DNA from: Galerina marginata
Taxonomy: Eukaryota; Basidiomycota; Agaricomycetes; Agaricales; Galerinaceae
Direction: 5' to 3'
DNA length: 64,000 nucleotides
NCBI GenBank assembly: GCA_023014335.1
Contig: JAECYW010000020.1
Location: 868,001 to 932,000 of the forward strand
The notes below the pieces were generated by a model. That model was not told the origin of the DNA. It did no database searches and saw only the letters and a program-made list of their open reading frames with translations. Shown here one piece after another: positions 21,015-31,658 of this stretch. The translations under genes and the position numbers were made by a program. Each line of letters starts with the position of its first letter. The stretch's first letter is position 1.

Positions 21015-22430
21015 TGCTGTATTATCTCTTCTGAACTTGGTCATCGTATTTTACAATTTTACATGTCAAATTGACCCATGACACGGACTTCTTTGTGTTT
21101 GCATTTCGTCATGTCCCTATAAACACATCGCCTGTAATTTCTCTCTCTTTTTTTCGATCATCATCTCTTCTTCCCGTATTCTTCGAACTCCATCGCGCCA
21201 ACGTCCAACTGCGAGACAATTTTATTAACATCTCGACGGCATGTAATGGGTCGTCCGAACCCACCACCTCAATTGACATTTCCCATACGGTGTAATCCGA
21301 GTCCGTGGACTAGGATTTTGGAGGTATCGGTGGGGAGGGGAAGGGAAGGGGAGGGTGAGGTTACAAGGTTGCGGGCCATGTCAACGAACAAGTACAAACT
21401 TGCTCTGGTGTTCGTTTCTTCGAGTTGCGCGGGCGGTCGTCGTAAGTGGAGCGAAGTGAGTAGGGTAACGCGGTGGGTAGTTGCGCACAGCAATCCTCGA
21501 GCGGCGGCGGTGGCATGGTGCAACCCTGCTGTTGGACACTTCCGCAAGCGTTTGGCATTGTTTCGCGGGACCAACAATTAACTGAATATCGACGAGCTCA
21601 TTATTCCATTAGCAGGCAAGGTATTATCCCTTACAACCCAATCAAACTAGAAATACAAGCTCATATCCTCACTTACAGTGTCAGACCTCAAATGCGAAGA
21701 AAAAGACTACGAAAAAATCTCAAGTACATACCTGCGGAAAGCAGGCACATGGACGCCTTTTAAGTCCACGACTTTGCTCATCAAGCTCTTCAACCAACGG
21801 ATGCAATCCCGTTGCGTGAGGTTCATCCCATGCTTGACGAGCTGCAACATACTCCAACCATCCCACATTTATCTGACAACCAGCACAAACAGCCAACAAG
21901 CAGCTCATCCGACGGCCCCAGTACCTACTACAAAATAGTGCCGGCGCCCTCGATTCCGGCGTCATTCGCAACAAGCAAACTCATCACCATTTTTCACCTT
22001 ACTCAGAAATAGACCCAACTAGTGCTTATGGCTTCGATGCAAGCTCCTCGTCGTCGCATCCTCACCACGATATTAATCAACGAGATAAGTCTGAGAACAC
22101 GTCCTACCTGCCTGATCAGTTGTACTCTTCATAATATCCTGGGTAATAGATGATAGTAGTATATCTATATCTCGGCGACATCTTAGGCAATAAATAACTT
22201 TCCTCTGCGCATAGGGCCAATTACTGGGCTACTTACCTGGCGGTTCACAAAGCTCGCAAGTATGGCCTGGAGAATGCCGCCAGGTGAGCCAAGTCGTCAA
22301 CGTCGCCGCGCTTTTACCTTTTCGGTTCCCGGAAGGAAGGAAGGAAGGAGTCCCATTAAGAAACGACCGGCCCGGAGATCTGATCTGAGTTATAACAGGG
22401 ACTACTAACTCCATTCTCTGGATCAGGCCG
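21015..22430. other. Intergenic region with possible gene remnant
   Basis: The first 200 bp resemble the downstream flank of the second DUF6699-like gene, though diverged. From about 21660 to 22130 open frames in two phases give hydrophilic, histidine/serine-rich peptides (for example SAYGFDASSSSSHPHHD, ending at a TAA near 22133). This looks like a frameshifted C-terminal exon of an unassigned protein. The interval has no equivalent in the second cassette, so it is an insertion or a loss there. Confidence 0.3.
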
Positions 22431-22865
22431 TCGGACTTTGCCGCTGTTCTGATCGCCGTTAGCTAGGTCGTTGTCCCAAATCTTAAATGTTATCGAATTT
22501 TTGACATGCATGCCGTATTTTTTCCAAATTGCAGATATGAACTGGAATGAATGTTGAAACTGCACGTCCTCTGAGTGTCCCTCAAGACTTTAGCTTTGGT
22601 GTCTGACTCTACTTTATAGTGTGCAGAGAGCTAATGATTTCTTAAGATGCTCTGACACAGGCTTTTGGCATTCAAAAGGGCCGGAGACATTCCAGAAACA
22701 AAATAGAAGCATACTATAACCTTGTTTGATCGACTTTCAATCAGGCTCGCAACACACGGCTGCCCTTTACATATTATTATAGGGATTCGCGGCCGAGCCG
22801 AGGACCCTGACTATAAAGGCTGAGAGCGACAGGAGACTAGCAAAATTTCCTTGTCCATTTTACTA
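22431..22865 (+). promoter_or_regulatory. Duplicated promoter region of the F-box gene, copy 1
   Basis: Shares blocks with 50920-51300: GTTCTGATCGCCGTTAGCTAGGTCG, GAATGAATGTTGAAACTGC, GAGTGTCCCTC and TTTAGCTTT. Gene and promoter were therefore duplicated together. A TATAAAGGC motif at 22811 lies about 55 bp before the ATG. Confidence 0.55.
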
Positions 22866-24383
22866 ATGGCGACCTCTCCAGTTCAAAAACTTGACGCTGA
22901 TGTTACCTGGCGAATTTTCTCCTTACTTGCCGATATGGAACAAGAAACAGAGGATGCGCTTCCAGCAATCAAGACTTTGCTGCGTGTCTGCCTGGTTAGC
23001 AAGGGTTGGAGAGAACTGGCTCTCAACTCATCGTCTTTGTGGGGGAGGGTTATCAACATAAATTTTTTTTGCGAGAAAGGCATAGAAGAGACAGATATCG
23101 TCAATCGGAGTGGGCAAGCCCCTTTGGATATCAAGGTCCTCCCTTGTTCGGACTACCTCTTTCTATTGGTCGAAGGAATGGTCCTACGGATCGTCGCGAG
23201 CCATTGGACCAGAATTCGACACCTCGAAATCAACGACATGTATTGGTCGCCACGACTGGCGCGTCTATTTACGACGCCCGCTCAGAGCCTTGTAACTTTC
23301 AAATGGCTCATCAATCCTTGGTCATCGAATCGCGACTCAGGCGACCCAGACCCTCCCACCGGCCCACTCGACTTGTTCTCCGGCAACGCGCCTTCATTGC
23401 GCGAGTTTTGTATGACACATACACCCGTCGGGGTAAACCTCCACACCCTTCCAAGAGGAAGCCTTCGTCTCCTGGAGCTGACTGTATTGAAATCCCTTTC
23501 CGATCTCCATACTGCCCTTAGGTGCATGTCAAACCTGGAGGTCTTGACGGTAACCCAGCTCAAGACCGGTGATGTCATCAATACGCCAATAGAATTTTCG
23601 ACCAGTTTGCCCAATCTTACATATATCAACCTTGTTGCGTGGGGCGGCGCGAATGGCGCATTATCGTTCCTCTCCCACATATGCCCCAAGATAGGTTGTG
23701 CATTGAAACTGCGCACAGCTTTTATGGATCGCGAAGTTGTGGATGCCAACAGTGTTGCCGACTGTCAGCTGGTTTCCGCAAGATTTCTAGAGCAGTACAG
23801 CCAACTCAAGACTATGACTGGTCTTACTGTGGAATTGCAGATGCGCGTTCGAGTTATCGAGTTTAAGGATGGAGGTTTTACCTTCGAACTCGGTGAGACG
23901 GAAAGTGGGAATTTCTCGGACGACATCTTCCACACCATTCTCTCTGTGGTCATGAATGTCCAGTTGAGTGAAATCAACTACTTTTGCTTCGGACTTGCGT
24001 CGGACAACATCTTGCCAGACCAATTCTCATTACAACCTCGGATACAAACCGATCTTCGTAGTATAATCCAGGCCCTCCTCTCGGTCGAAGTGCTGGAGAT
24101 CAACTTAGGCGCACTCGAGTTCATAAACGAGACTCTATCCACAAGGATTATACCCAAAGTGCATACCATCCATCTGTCATCCGGTCTCTATAAATGGGGG
24201 GAACTGCGCCCCGTGCGGCACTTCCTTGGTTCAAGGAATATCCTTCGTTGTAGTCTGAAGACTTTCACATCTGAGATCGAGTCCGACGTGACCTTGGATG
24301 AATCTTGGCCGACTTTGGACCACGGCGTGGCACTATCATTCCGGTTTGAAACAGGACAGTCGAGTCCTTCACTCAAACATTAA
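22866..24383 (+). CDS. F-box-like protein, copy 1
   Basis: Single open frame, 505 residues from the ATG at 22866 (MATSPVQKL). The upstream TTG-initiated extension was rejected. Residues 5-70 form an F-box-like domain: VTWRIFSLLADMEQE, LPAIKTLLRVCLVSKGWRELAL, SSSLWGRVI. Such domains bind SKP1 and recruit substrates to SCF ubiquitin ligases. The rest has irregular leucine-rich strands (for example LPRGSLRLLELTVLKSLSDLHTALRCM) typical of the large Agaricomycete F-box/LRR-like families. It is a paralogue of 51307-52953, most conserved in the N-terminal 100 residues. Substrate unknown. Confidence 0.75.
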   Translation: MATSPVQKLDADVTWRIFSLLADMEQETEDALPAIKTLLRVCLVSKGWRELALNSSSLWGRVININFFCEKGIEETDIVNRSGQAPLDIKVLPCSDYLFLLVEGMVLRIVASHWTRIRHLEINDMYWSPRLARLFTTPAQSLVTFKWLINPWSSNRDSGDPDPPTGPLDLFSGNAPSLREFCMTHTPVGVNLHTLPRGSLRLLELTVLKSLSDLHTALRCMSNLEVLTVTQLKTGDVINTPIEFSTSLPNLTYINLVAWGGANGALSFLSHICPKIGCALKLRTAFMDREVVDANSVADCQLVSARFLEQYSQLKTMTGLTVELQMRVRVIEFKDGGFTFELGETESGNFSDDIFHTILSVVMNVQLSEINYFCFGLASDNILPDQFSLQPRIQTDLRSIIQALLSVEVLEINLGALEFINETLSTRIIPKVHTIHLSSGLYKWGELRPVRHFLGSRNILRCSLKTFTSEIESDVTLDESWPTLDHGVALSFRFETGQSSPSLKH

Positions 24384-25240
24384 TGAGCCGCGATGCTGAC
24401 GACGGCTGAGGTACAAACATGTCAACGCGGAAGCTGGGCATAATTTTAATACTAATGATTTGTTGCTCTTAGCCTTTCCCTACAGGTTGCGGCGCAATTT
24501 TTGTTGCCAATTTTTTCTAGCGCATAGTAGCTGAGTGCGTTCCTGTAGAGATTGGACTTATTTGGTAGATCAATTATAGCTAATCCAACCATACCTTTTG
24601 ACCTTCCCTTAGGGATAATCTTTAGGTACTTTGCTCAACCCTAGCAGAACGTCACTTCGGGCAACGGAGATGTTGCCAGTGCTGCAGTGCAAAGCGGCTA
24701 TTACACGACAACTCAAATTTAAGCGTGTTTGCAGCGGATGGCAACGTTCCGTGTGAGAAGCTAAGAAATCTAATACGCGTCTCGCTTCCTCTAGCAGTCA
24801 GGTCACCAGTTCATTTAAAGAATCACGTATAAGTCCAATGCCCTCGGTTCTACTGGGAGTGCAAGGCGCTGTACTCCCCGTAGCGCCACTATATTGAACG
24901 TAGATAGGCGGGTGACGAATGACTGACGGACTGATGATATTGGAAGAGTACATAGGCTTATATACATTGTAGGTACTCAGTCCGTAAGTAGTTAGGATAA
25001 AAAGATGGATGTGTATCGACGATACCGAGCGGGATAGCGAGGGGATCGAGGAAAGAACAAAGGAATTGTATGGCGCTGCATGGAGTAAAGTAAAGTAAAG
25101 GAGACAGGACGTACGGATCGGAAAGTAGTAACCATGATTAGGCGCGCAGCTCGGAGTCGGGTTTGCCTAGTTATTTTGCCTAGTTTATTCCGCACGACGT
25201 CTGAACAAATAGAAGACCCTGACCAGGACTCCAGTTGCAA
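24384..25240. other. Intergenic, no supported gene
   Basis: AT-rich downstream flank of the F-box gene. No open frame of convincing length or splice pattern seen. Confidence 0.4.
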
Positions 25241-25335
25241 TTCCCTGCGGAGTCTGAAAAGTTACAGAACTTTTCCCAAGACAAGATTACGCAAGCGAAC
25301 TCGACCAGTCGAGCTCCCTTATATAATCTAACAGT
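25241..25335 (-). repeat. Dispersed repeat with palindromic GAGCTCGACYGGTCGAGTTC core
   Basis: The reverse complement of 25283-25333 matches 53461-53511 at most positions, and the flanking TTTCAGACTCCGC is also shared. The core is a near-perfect 20 bp palindrome. Probably the end of a small transposon or a shared regulatory element. Confidence 0.55.
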
Positions 25336-25369
25336 ATCTCGATCCTAAGGAAAGAAGCCTTGAAAGAAG

Positions 25370-25480
25370 CTTACGCCCCGTCGCTACGCCCCGGGGTTGG
25401 CTTCGCTCACCCGGCTCTGCGCGACGGGTCTCCGGCTTGCCGGGGCTGCGCCCCTGGACCCTGCTCCGTCGCCTCCATAG
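25370..25480. repeat. GC-rich hairpin cluster
   Basis: A block dominated by CCCCG/CGGGG elements (CTACGCCCCGGGG, CCGGCTTGCCGGGGCTGCGC) with several nested inverted repeats, abruptly bordered by AT-rich DNA. At 25577-25625 an AAAAATGCAAG...CTTGCATTTTT hairpin follows. Composition is unlike neighbouring sequence, suggesting an inserted element. Confidence 0.4.
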
Positions 25481-25664
25481 TGAATTAATTTTTTAAATAC
25501 TGGGGTGATTAAGTCGGCTCTTTGCGCATACATAGTGGATTTAAATTTTTTGATACGTTGAATTTGAGTAGACGAAAAAATGCAAGACAGAAGCAGGTAG
25601 GCGAGCGAAGCCTTGCATTTTTCTTATATTAGGTGGAAACACAGATTCGAATTGCGTTTTCTTA

Positions 25665-26500
25665 AGTATCTTTTGTGTATTTTAAATGTTATAATTCACA
25701 CTATTATATGTTCAGTTCACTCATTTAAATGCATGCATGCTTTTAATAAATGTATATGTCATTCTACTTACAAACGTTAAACCAATACAATAATATTAAC
25801 ATATAAATAAAGTGTGATGGGGTGAGCAGTGGTGTGAGGTCACGTCAACCGCGGCGTAGTCCCAACATTTAGCGTCATTCCCGACACCGACGTGGTAGGC
25901 TTCACACTGATGTGGGGAGTGCAGACGTCGTGGCAGGGTGACGGGGCCTGCACAACAATGCGGTGTGGTCACAATGGCCCTACACCGGCGCAGTCAGTTT
26001 CTGCGCTGATGTAGGGGCCGCTCTCGTGGTCTCGGCGCATGCTGGTGGTGGTAGTAACGGAGCCGCAGCAGCACTGCAGACGACGTTGCGGTGGTGGTGG
26101 TGGCCGCCACAACGATGTCGTGGTGTCGCAATTACTCAACACCAGCGCAGCTGGTTTCGCACCGTGGGAGCACCTTGGGGCTCCTCTCGTCATCTGGCGC
26201 TGTGCTCGTGTTGTCGTCGCACCCTCATACCCCACGCCAACGTGGTGGGCTCATCGTTTATGTGTGGGTACTGGACGCGACGGCCGTCGCAGATGGTGGG
26301 TGGGCTTGACGTGACATGGCGTCAAAGCGGGCGCCGTGGGGTCCGGAGTGGCTGAACGGCGCTGCAAGGTGGTGGGGTGTACGTCAGCTGCACGACGGCG
26401 GTTGGTTTTGTTACTCACCTGGTGATCTCCCTTCTCCCTCCTAAAATCCCTCGGTCGTCCCATTTTCACATCCCTCATCGGAGGGGAGGGGCACGACGTA
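25665..26500. repeat. Dispersed repeat, copy 2
   Basis: Begins GTATCTTTTGTGTATTTT and follows the same AT-rich then GC-rich succession as 5657-6110, including CACTATTATATGTTCAGTTCACTCATT, ATGTATAT.CATTCTACTTACAAAC and GGGGTGAGCAGTGG. It extends further right with GTGGTGG-rich sequence and a block (about 26370-26500) resembling 42310-42420. Open frames here are products of the GC-rich composition, not genes. Confidence 0.6.
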
Positions 26501-27239
26501 CTGGGTGTATTTACACCCCCCCCCTCGAAAGTGGGAGTAACGTACAAGCCATAGCTATGATGAATTAAAACCGTCTGTCCGCTCCCTAGCAGAGGATGCA
26601 AAAAGGTCAACAAGAAGATTTGCACTGAGCCATCCAACGCACCTTCACTGTTCATTGATTTATTGGTAGATCACCTTGAAGCCGATGGAGCAAGGAATAG
26701 GAAACATGGTCAAAAGTCGGAAAGGACAATGAGAGATGATGATGGTTGAAAGAAGAGGAAGGATGAACCACGAAATTGCCGTTCACGGAAGTTCAACATG
26801 GTCATGTGCGTCGGGGTTTGGCGCCAGCTCTGGCTCGTTTGCTGGAAGACCTGGAAATGATAAGGAAACAACCCGCTGCTTTCTCCAGTTGTCCTATTAT
26901 TTCAAGTGAATTCTAGCCGTTCTATGTGGTCTATTGGGGTGTTATTTTCCTGATGTCTCGGAGAGGTGTTGTACGTAGTTCAAGGTACTGCGGCATTTGT
27001 TTTGGTTGGCTAGGTTACAAAAGCAACTCAGGAAATACAAGTACTACCTTGCCAACATGTCGCATAGACAAGAGGCTAGGAGACACGCTCATAACCCAAG
27101 TCATAACCGGTAAATGGACCCTGTTTCAATCTTTTTTAATTCAATGACCGAAAATACAAGGTCTTGTATTCCATGGTACTTAAGTCACACCTTGACTCTA
27201 GTACGAACATTTCTCTCCAGCAGTCATTCATCCGTAGCT
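26501..27239. other. Intergenic, no supported gene
   Basis: Contains a run of C at 26517-26525 and A/G-rich sequence. Short frames only. Probably the 5' flank of the unassigned family gene at 27240. Confidence 0.35.
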
Positions 27240-27897
27240 ATGTCTTCTCAATCCTACCATATAGATACTATATACCCTCAATCTAAAATCCCGAATCCGA
27301 CACTTTGCAGACCAATAAATAGCAGCCGAGAAAGCGACGACGTACCTTTCATCTCCATCCTACCAAATGCCGGCGTTCAAACTGCTCCTATCCGTAAGGC
27401 AGCATTCGAATTGGGACAAGATCTTTTGTGAATTGATTGCAGCCTCTGAAAGCTGTAATGGGCTTATCGTTAAACCGCGTGGTCAAGCAGGATCACCTTC
27501 GAGAGGGGGTTACAATCTTAAGGCGGTGTTAGCGTGGGATCCTGCAATGTACAGCGCAATTCAGGTTGGTTTCTTTCTTGATAACGCGGATCCTGCTGAC
27601 GGACCTTGCAATTGTCATAGAAATTCATACAAGAGCGCATCAGATACCACACTGAGCGGCGTTCACTGCTCCGGGGTTTGACAATAACCAAGCAGCCTCC
27701 TGAAATAATTTCAACTATCCAAGGCGAGGTATGAGCCTGAGTTGTCACCCACTAATTCATTGCCGGGCTAATTGTGTCGCCAGGCAAATCAGAAATTCGA
27801 AATACTTTCAAGATACGAGATGAACTGGCCGAGCCGTGACATCATTGCTACATACCTGAGTAATGCTTCATGGGGGAAGGCTGGCCGGAGCGTGTAG
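27240..27897 (+). pseudogene. Unassigned family X, copy 1
   Basis: Starts with MSSQSYHIDTIYPQ. A frameshift near 27430 separates FELGQDLL from CELIAASESCNGLIV. The exon ending in LKAVLAWDPAMYSAIQ is followed by an intron (about 27565-27620), a second exon (RIRYHTERRSLLRGL), a second intron ending TCGCCAG near 27783, and a last exon ILSRYEMNWPSRDIIATYL to a stop at 27895-27897. The W-x-x-x-x-Y-x-x-I-Q and Y-E-x-N-W-P blocks recur in many Agaricomycete hypothetical proteins. Function unknown. The block 27430-27860 is repeated inverted at 46195-46560. Confidence 0.5.
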
Positions 27898-28449
27898 GTA
27901 ACAGTGACGGGAGCAAGCCACGCCTTACACGCATGACGCATCTGTAATTGTCTTTGACTCGATCATATTTAGAGTTCCGTGTGGATCAATATGAAGGAGA
28001 GGATCAGAAACAATAAGAAGTCGACTTTGGAAAGTCATCGGGTCAGGAAAGTCAGCAATCTGTATACTCTACGCGAAACCTTTGGGCCTCTGACCGTGCC
28101 AGTTAGCGCCATTATTCTCAGTCGCTCCCAACAAGCTCTAAATTCTAAGTCTCGTGGTCGAAAGACCGAAAACAATTGGCATAGGTGTTGTTCCACACTA
28201 TTGAACCCTACGAGTTACGTTATTTACATTTGATTAATGTCCGTAGACGCATATTGTTGTTGGTATTTTTAGCTGTCGATCGGTTGGTCGTTCGCGTAAA
28301 ACTCTGATTGGCGACGCCACTCGCAGAATGACAGCCTTTCTTACTAGTAGATTCCTTTTCTTAATGTTCGCATTGCACTGTTATTGTCTGGGCATACAGC
28401 TGATTCGATATAAAGGCACAAGATTAAAGTGCTTGTATTAACAAACGCC
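27898..28449. other. Intergenic, no supported gene
   Basis: Flank of the family X genes. No long frame and no repeat noticed. A TATAAAGGC motif at about 28410 could be the promoter of the next gene. Confidence 0.35.
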
Positions 28450-29310
28450 ATGCCAAAAATCCCCTCTTCAAAGAATGCCGACCGTGCTACCTTAAGGTGG
28501 ACCTTTTTAACAAATCTGCCTACTCTCGCTGCGCATAGCAGACTTAGCGGTTTTGCACGATGTTCACCACATGTATCAGCTGCGCTGAACATTCCGATCT
28601 CCTATCCCAATCTTTCCCAAGCGGTCCATGTACTCTCCAAACCTCTTGGGTATGAATTATTACAATCCGCTCCCCCTTCTTCTGCAGCGTTACATGGTCT
28701 GGCCGCACCTGCCCAACGCAACCTTTACCGAGTAATCCTCAACGGACCCAAAATACCCCCGACCGTCGTCAAGCCAAAGAACGCGGACAAAGGGAATCTG
28801 CAGTCTGTCCTTCGCTGGACCGCTGAAGATTTTACGGTCATACAGGTACGTAGTGACTTCAATTCCTCCAGTGGTAAATTATACTCACAGGTATTCAGAC
28901 GACGATTCACTCTCTTGCAAAAGAGTCTTTGAACATCTCATTGACATTAAAGGGTCAGGAAAAGGATAAACTGCTGGAGTTACGCAAGCAGGTACGTGAT
29001 GTTGGCTTAAATTCCACCTAGTGGTAACTCACTCATTTAGTTAAGGCTTCTGCGAAATGCCCAGTGCTCTCCAGGTACGACGATGATTGGGCAACACTCG
29101 AATTTCTCAGGAGATACCTCAAGAATTCGTCGACCAGGGCCAGGAATCAGAGCATATCATGAATCGTTCAACAAGTCAGAAATATTTATTCTCGTCCTTG
29201 GATTGAATTTTGCTAGCCATATTCATCGCCACACTGTCTCTTCCTCGGCCATGCTGCATAGTGTCTACGCAGTCCTGCGTCTTACTCTCTCTAAGGCTCT
29301 TACTTCATAG
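28450..29310 (+). CDS. Unassigned family X, copy 3 (apparently intact)
   Basis: Four exons, 28450-28845, 28899-28991, 29041-29074 and 29111-29310, give an uninterrupted 240-residue frame with consensus splice sites. NLQSVLRWTAEDFTVIQ aligns with the LAWDPAMYSAIQ block of the other copies, and a lysine/glutamate/leucine helix (KDKLLELRKQLRLLRNAQ) follows. The N-terminal half is serine/alanine/proline-rich. The last 50 residues contain a hydrophobic stretch (EIFILVLGLNFASHI) that differs from the other copies, so the final exon could be mis-predicted. No known function. It is the only member of the three without an obvious break. Confidence 0.45.
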
Positions 29311-29823
29311 AATCTCGAAACTATATTAACACTCACACTTATTCTTGTACTGTAATGAGGCATTGTACATTATATTACTATCTGTTCATTATTGAATCCA
29401 CCTCTGGAATTATGAAGCCAGAGTGACGCTCTGTTGGGTATCCAGCCTGGCTCATCTGCGCCTCACCAACCTGCCGATTGAAGCTTCCACTCTAGTCAAT
29501 ACAGCTGGTTGGTTTCGGCCACAATGGAGCTCCCCAGGTGCTCAGGCCTTCCAGTGAATCGGCTTTCACTGGAAAACGTGCAGGATAGGTGTACGTGAGC
29601 TGAGCCAGTCCGAGAAAATCCGAAGGACAGCATATGTCGCCTGACGATGACGTCCATTTTTGAACATAGGGTCCAGGCGGTATAAATCTAATCTAAACCT
29701 TCCCAGATCGATTGAGAATTGGCAACCAAAATTGTAATAGGAGAGTGGGGTAAGAGGCTGTGCTGTGTGGCTGTACGGCCGTCGAGGATAAAATCGAACT
29801 TTAGAAAAACTTCCATCATCGGC
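29311..29823. repeat. Intergenic with LINE-like tail
   Basis: Contains at 29669-29696 the GGGTCCAGGCGGTATAAATC plus TAATCTAA motif shared with 8522-8549, interpreted as the 3' terminus of a truncated non-LTR retrotransposon. Otherwise no gene. Confidence 0.35.
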
Positions 29824-31658
29824 ATGACTCATATCGTTTTCCTGCCTCAAGAAATCCAGGTCGAAATTCTCTGCCGGTTAGATCACCTTTCCTTGCTTCG
29901 ATCTGCCTCCGTGAGTGACCTATGAAGTGGAAGTTCGATTTTCGAATTCACCTTAGCGAAGACCTGTAGATCACTTCAAAAAACATGCAAAGGATCGATA
30001 AAGCTCCGATACATTATCGAACTTGCCGCCAATGGGATGGAAGATGCTGGCAGTCTAGTTCCATGTGCCGACATCTTGTCGGGCTTGCGAGCACTCCATG
30101 GTGCTTGGGAGGCTTTGGAGTGGAAGCGGATGTCCAAGGTCATGATAAACAAACATCCGGGCTCGTCCTTTGTTTACGATCTGGCAGCTGGTGTGTTTGC
30201 GGTGTCGGATGGCTGTCGATTGGAAGTTATCCGCCTCCCATCTACCACTTTTGATGGTGACAGACTTGAACGACGAACCTTAGGGGTAGCAATAAAAGAT
30301 CTCTCCATTGACCCAACACAGGATCTGATTGCTATTCTTGAGGATGACCAAATGTACGACTTCTTCACTTTTTTCTGATATTTAAATGTTGATCATAAGC
30401 AGCCCAACGTCATATACCCAAGTGCGCCAGGTTCGGCTCTATTTGAAAACGATTTCATCGAATGAACCACATCCCCTGGCCTCACGAAGCACCTTAACCT
30501 TCAACCTAGCACCCGATGTAGACTTTGGTAACGACATGCCCGAAGCCATATTGCAAATCGCAGTCGACATCATAGCTATATTTCTCAGTCAAGGCGCCTC
30601 ATCAATCGAGCCAAGGGTCCTGCTCTGGAATTGGCATGTAGGAGCCCTTCTATATGTTTGCTCCACCAATTTCACCTGCGATTGCACTGCTTACCATTGT
30701 TCTGCGTGTTTTACAGGATTCTGAGCAATCTGAAATAAAACTTCCCGCCGCTACTTGCGGCTTTTCTCTTCTTAGCCGAAATTCATTCGCTCTGACATCC
30801 AGTGACGAAAGCGGCGTCCTCCTCCTCTACAGCCTTCCAACTACAACTTTGGGTTCTTGGTGGTCCTCACCAACACTTGCAGCGGCCCTCCATCTACCAC
30901 GTATCCAAAAACAATGTTACATCCGCAATTTCACAATAGACTCCGGTCCGATTCACGCAAAGCCACCTCAAAGTTCTCTGGTTTCCCCATCCCCAGATTT
31001 GCAAATCCAAGTGCTTAACTTAACCTACGACAGTAACATTGGTAATTCTATCGAGGCCGTGGATTGCTGTCTTTTTATTCATACCCGAACACTTTTGCAC
31101 TTCATCCGTCGCCACGAATCTGCATGTATAGGTCCAAGCAATCCAGGCCCCGTCTTTGAATGGGAGACTTGGGGTGAGAAGAACACAAGATTTCTTTTGC
31201 ATAAGATGCGTCCGGCATGGTGGAAGTCGGTTTTCACGTTTCCCTATTCCCCGCTACTCTCCTCTAATGACCTACCCAGATTTGTTCATGGACAGCGTGT
31301 AGTGTTCCATTCGTCCGCGAACGATTCTATTGACGTACTTGATTTCAACGTCAAGGACAAATCTCCACCCTCTGCCTTAGAATTTTCCTCTGGCTGTCAA
31401 AACCATACCTTCTCAGGTCAATCGGTTATACCTGCAGGCCACTTTTTCCAACATGATTTTGTTTCCTGGCTTCCATACCATGTTTCGACGCGACCTATTC
31501 AGAAGGGTTACTTTACCGCTATGATCGACCAAGAACTTCTCGTTGGTGTGAAGGTAAGTTGTCTGCTGAATATTGTGGGTAGCCTATTTATCTGATTATA
31601 ATCCAAATAGAGAAATAAGGGCAACAGTAACATGGAGCTCGATGTATACTCGTTTTAG
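29824..31658 (+). CDS. F-box protein, five exons, intact
   Basis: Exons 29824-29910, 29962-30353, 30400-30655, 30717-31553 and 31611-31658 join in frame to 539 residues. All introns are 46-61 bp. The F-box is at residues 7-50 (LPQEIQVEILCRLDHLSLLRSAS then CRSLQK), followed by an ELAANGMED segment and a LRALHGAWEALEWKR helix. The body carries features I recall from a large Agaricomycete F-box family: a TWGEKNTRFL segment, a VHGQRVV segment, and a conserved end where a MIDQELLVGVK block is followed by a short exon ending DVYSF. Expected role: SCF substrate adaptor with a WD-like or beta-propeller-like C-terminal region. Exon 4 exists again, inverted and truncated, at 17595-18424. Confidence 0.85.

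Noticed and set aside
21246..21581. Pair of overlapping ORFs (111 and 102 residues)
   Set aside because: They mirror each other on opposite strands in a purine-rich stretch, with no splice sites or motifs.
22851..22865. TTG-initiated extension of the first F-box protein
   Set aside because: The second copy has a real ATG upstream, but the conserved start is MAT(S/P)P; no ATG is present upstream in copy 1.
25963..26355. Several overlapping ORFs on both strands in the GC-rich repeat
   Set aside because: All six frames are open because of GTGGTGG-type composition, and they lie inside a dispersed repeat.
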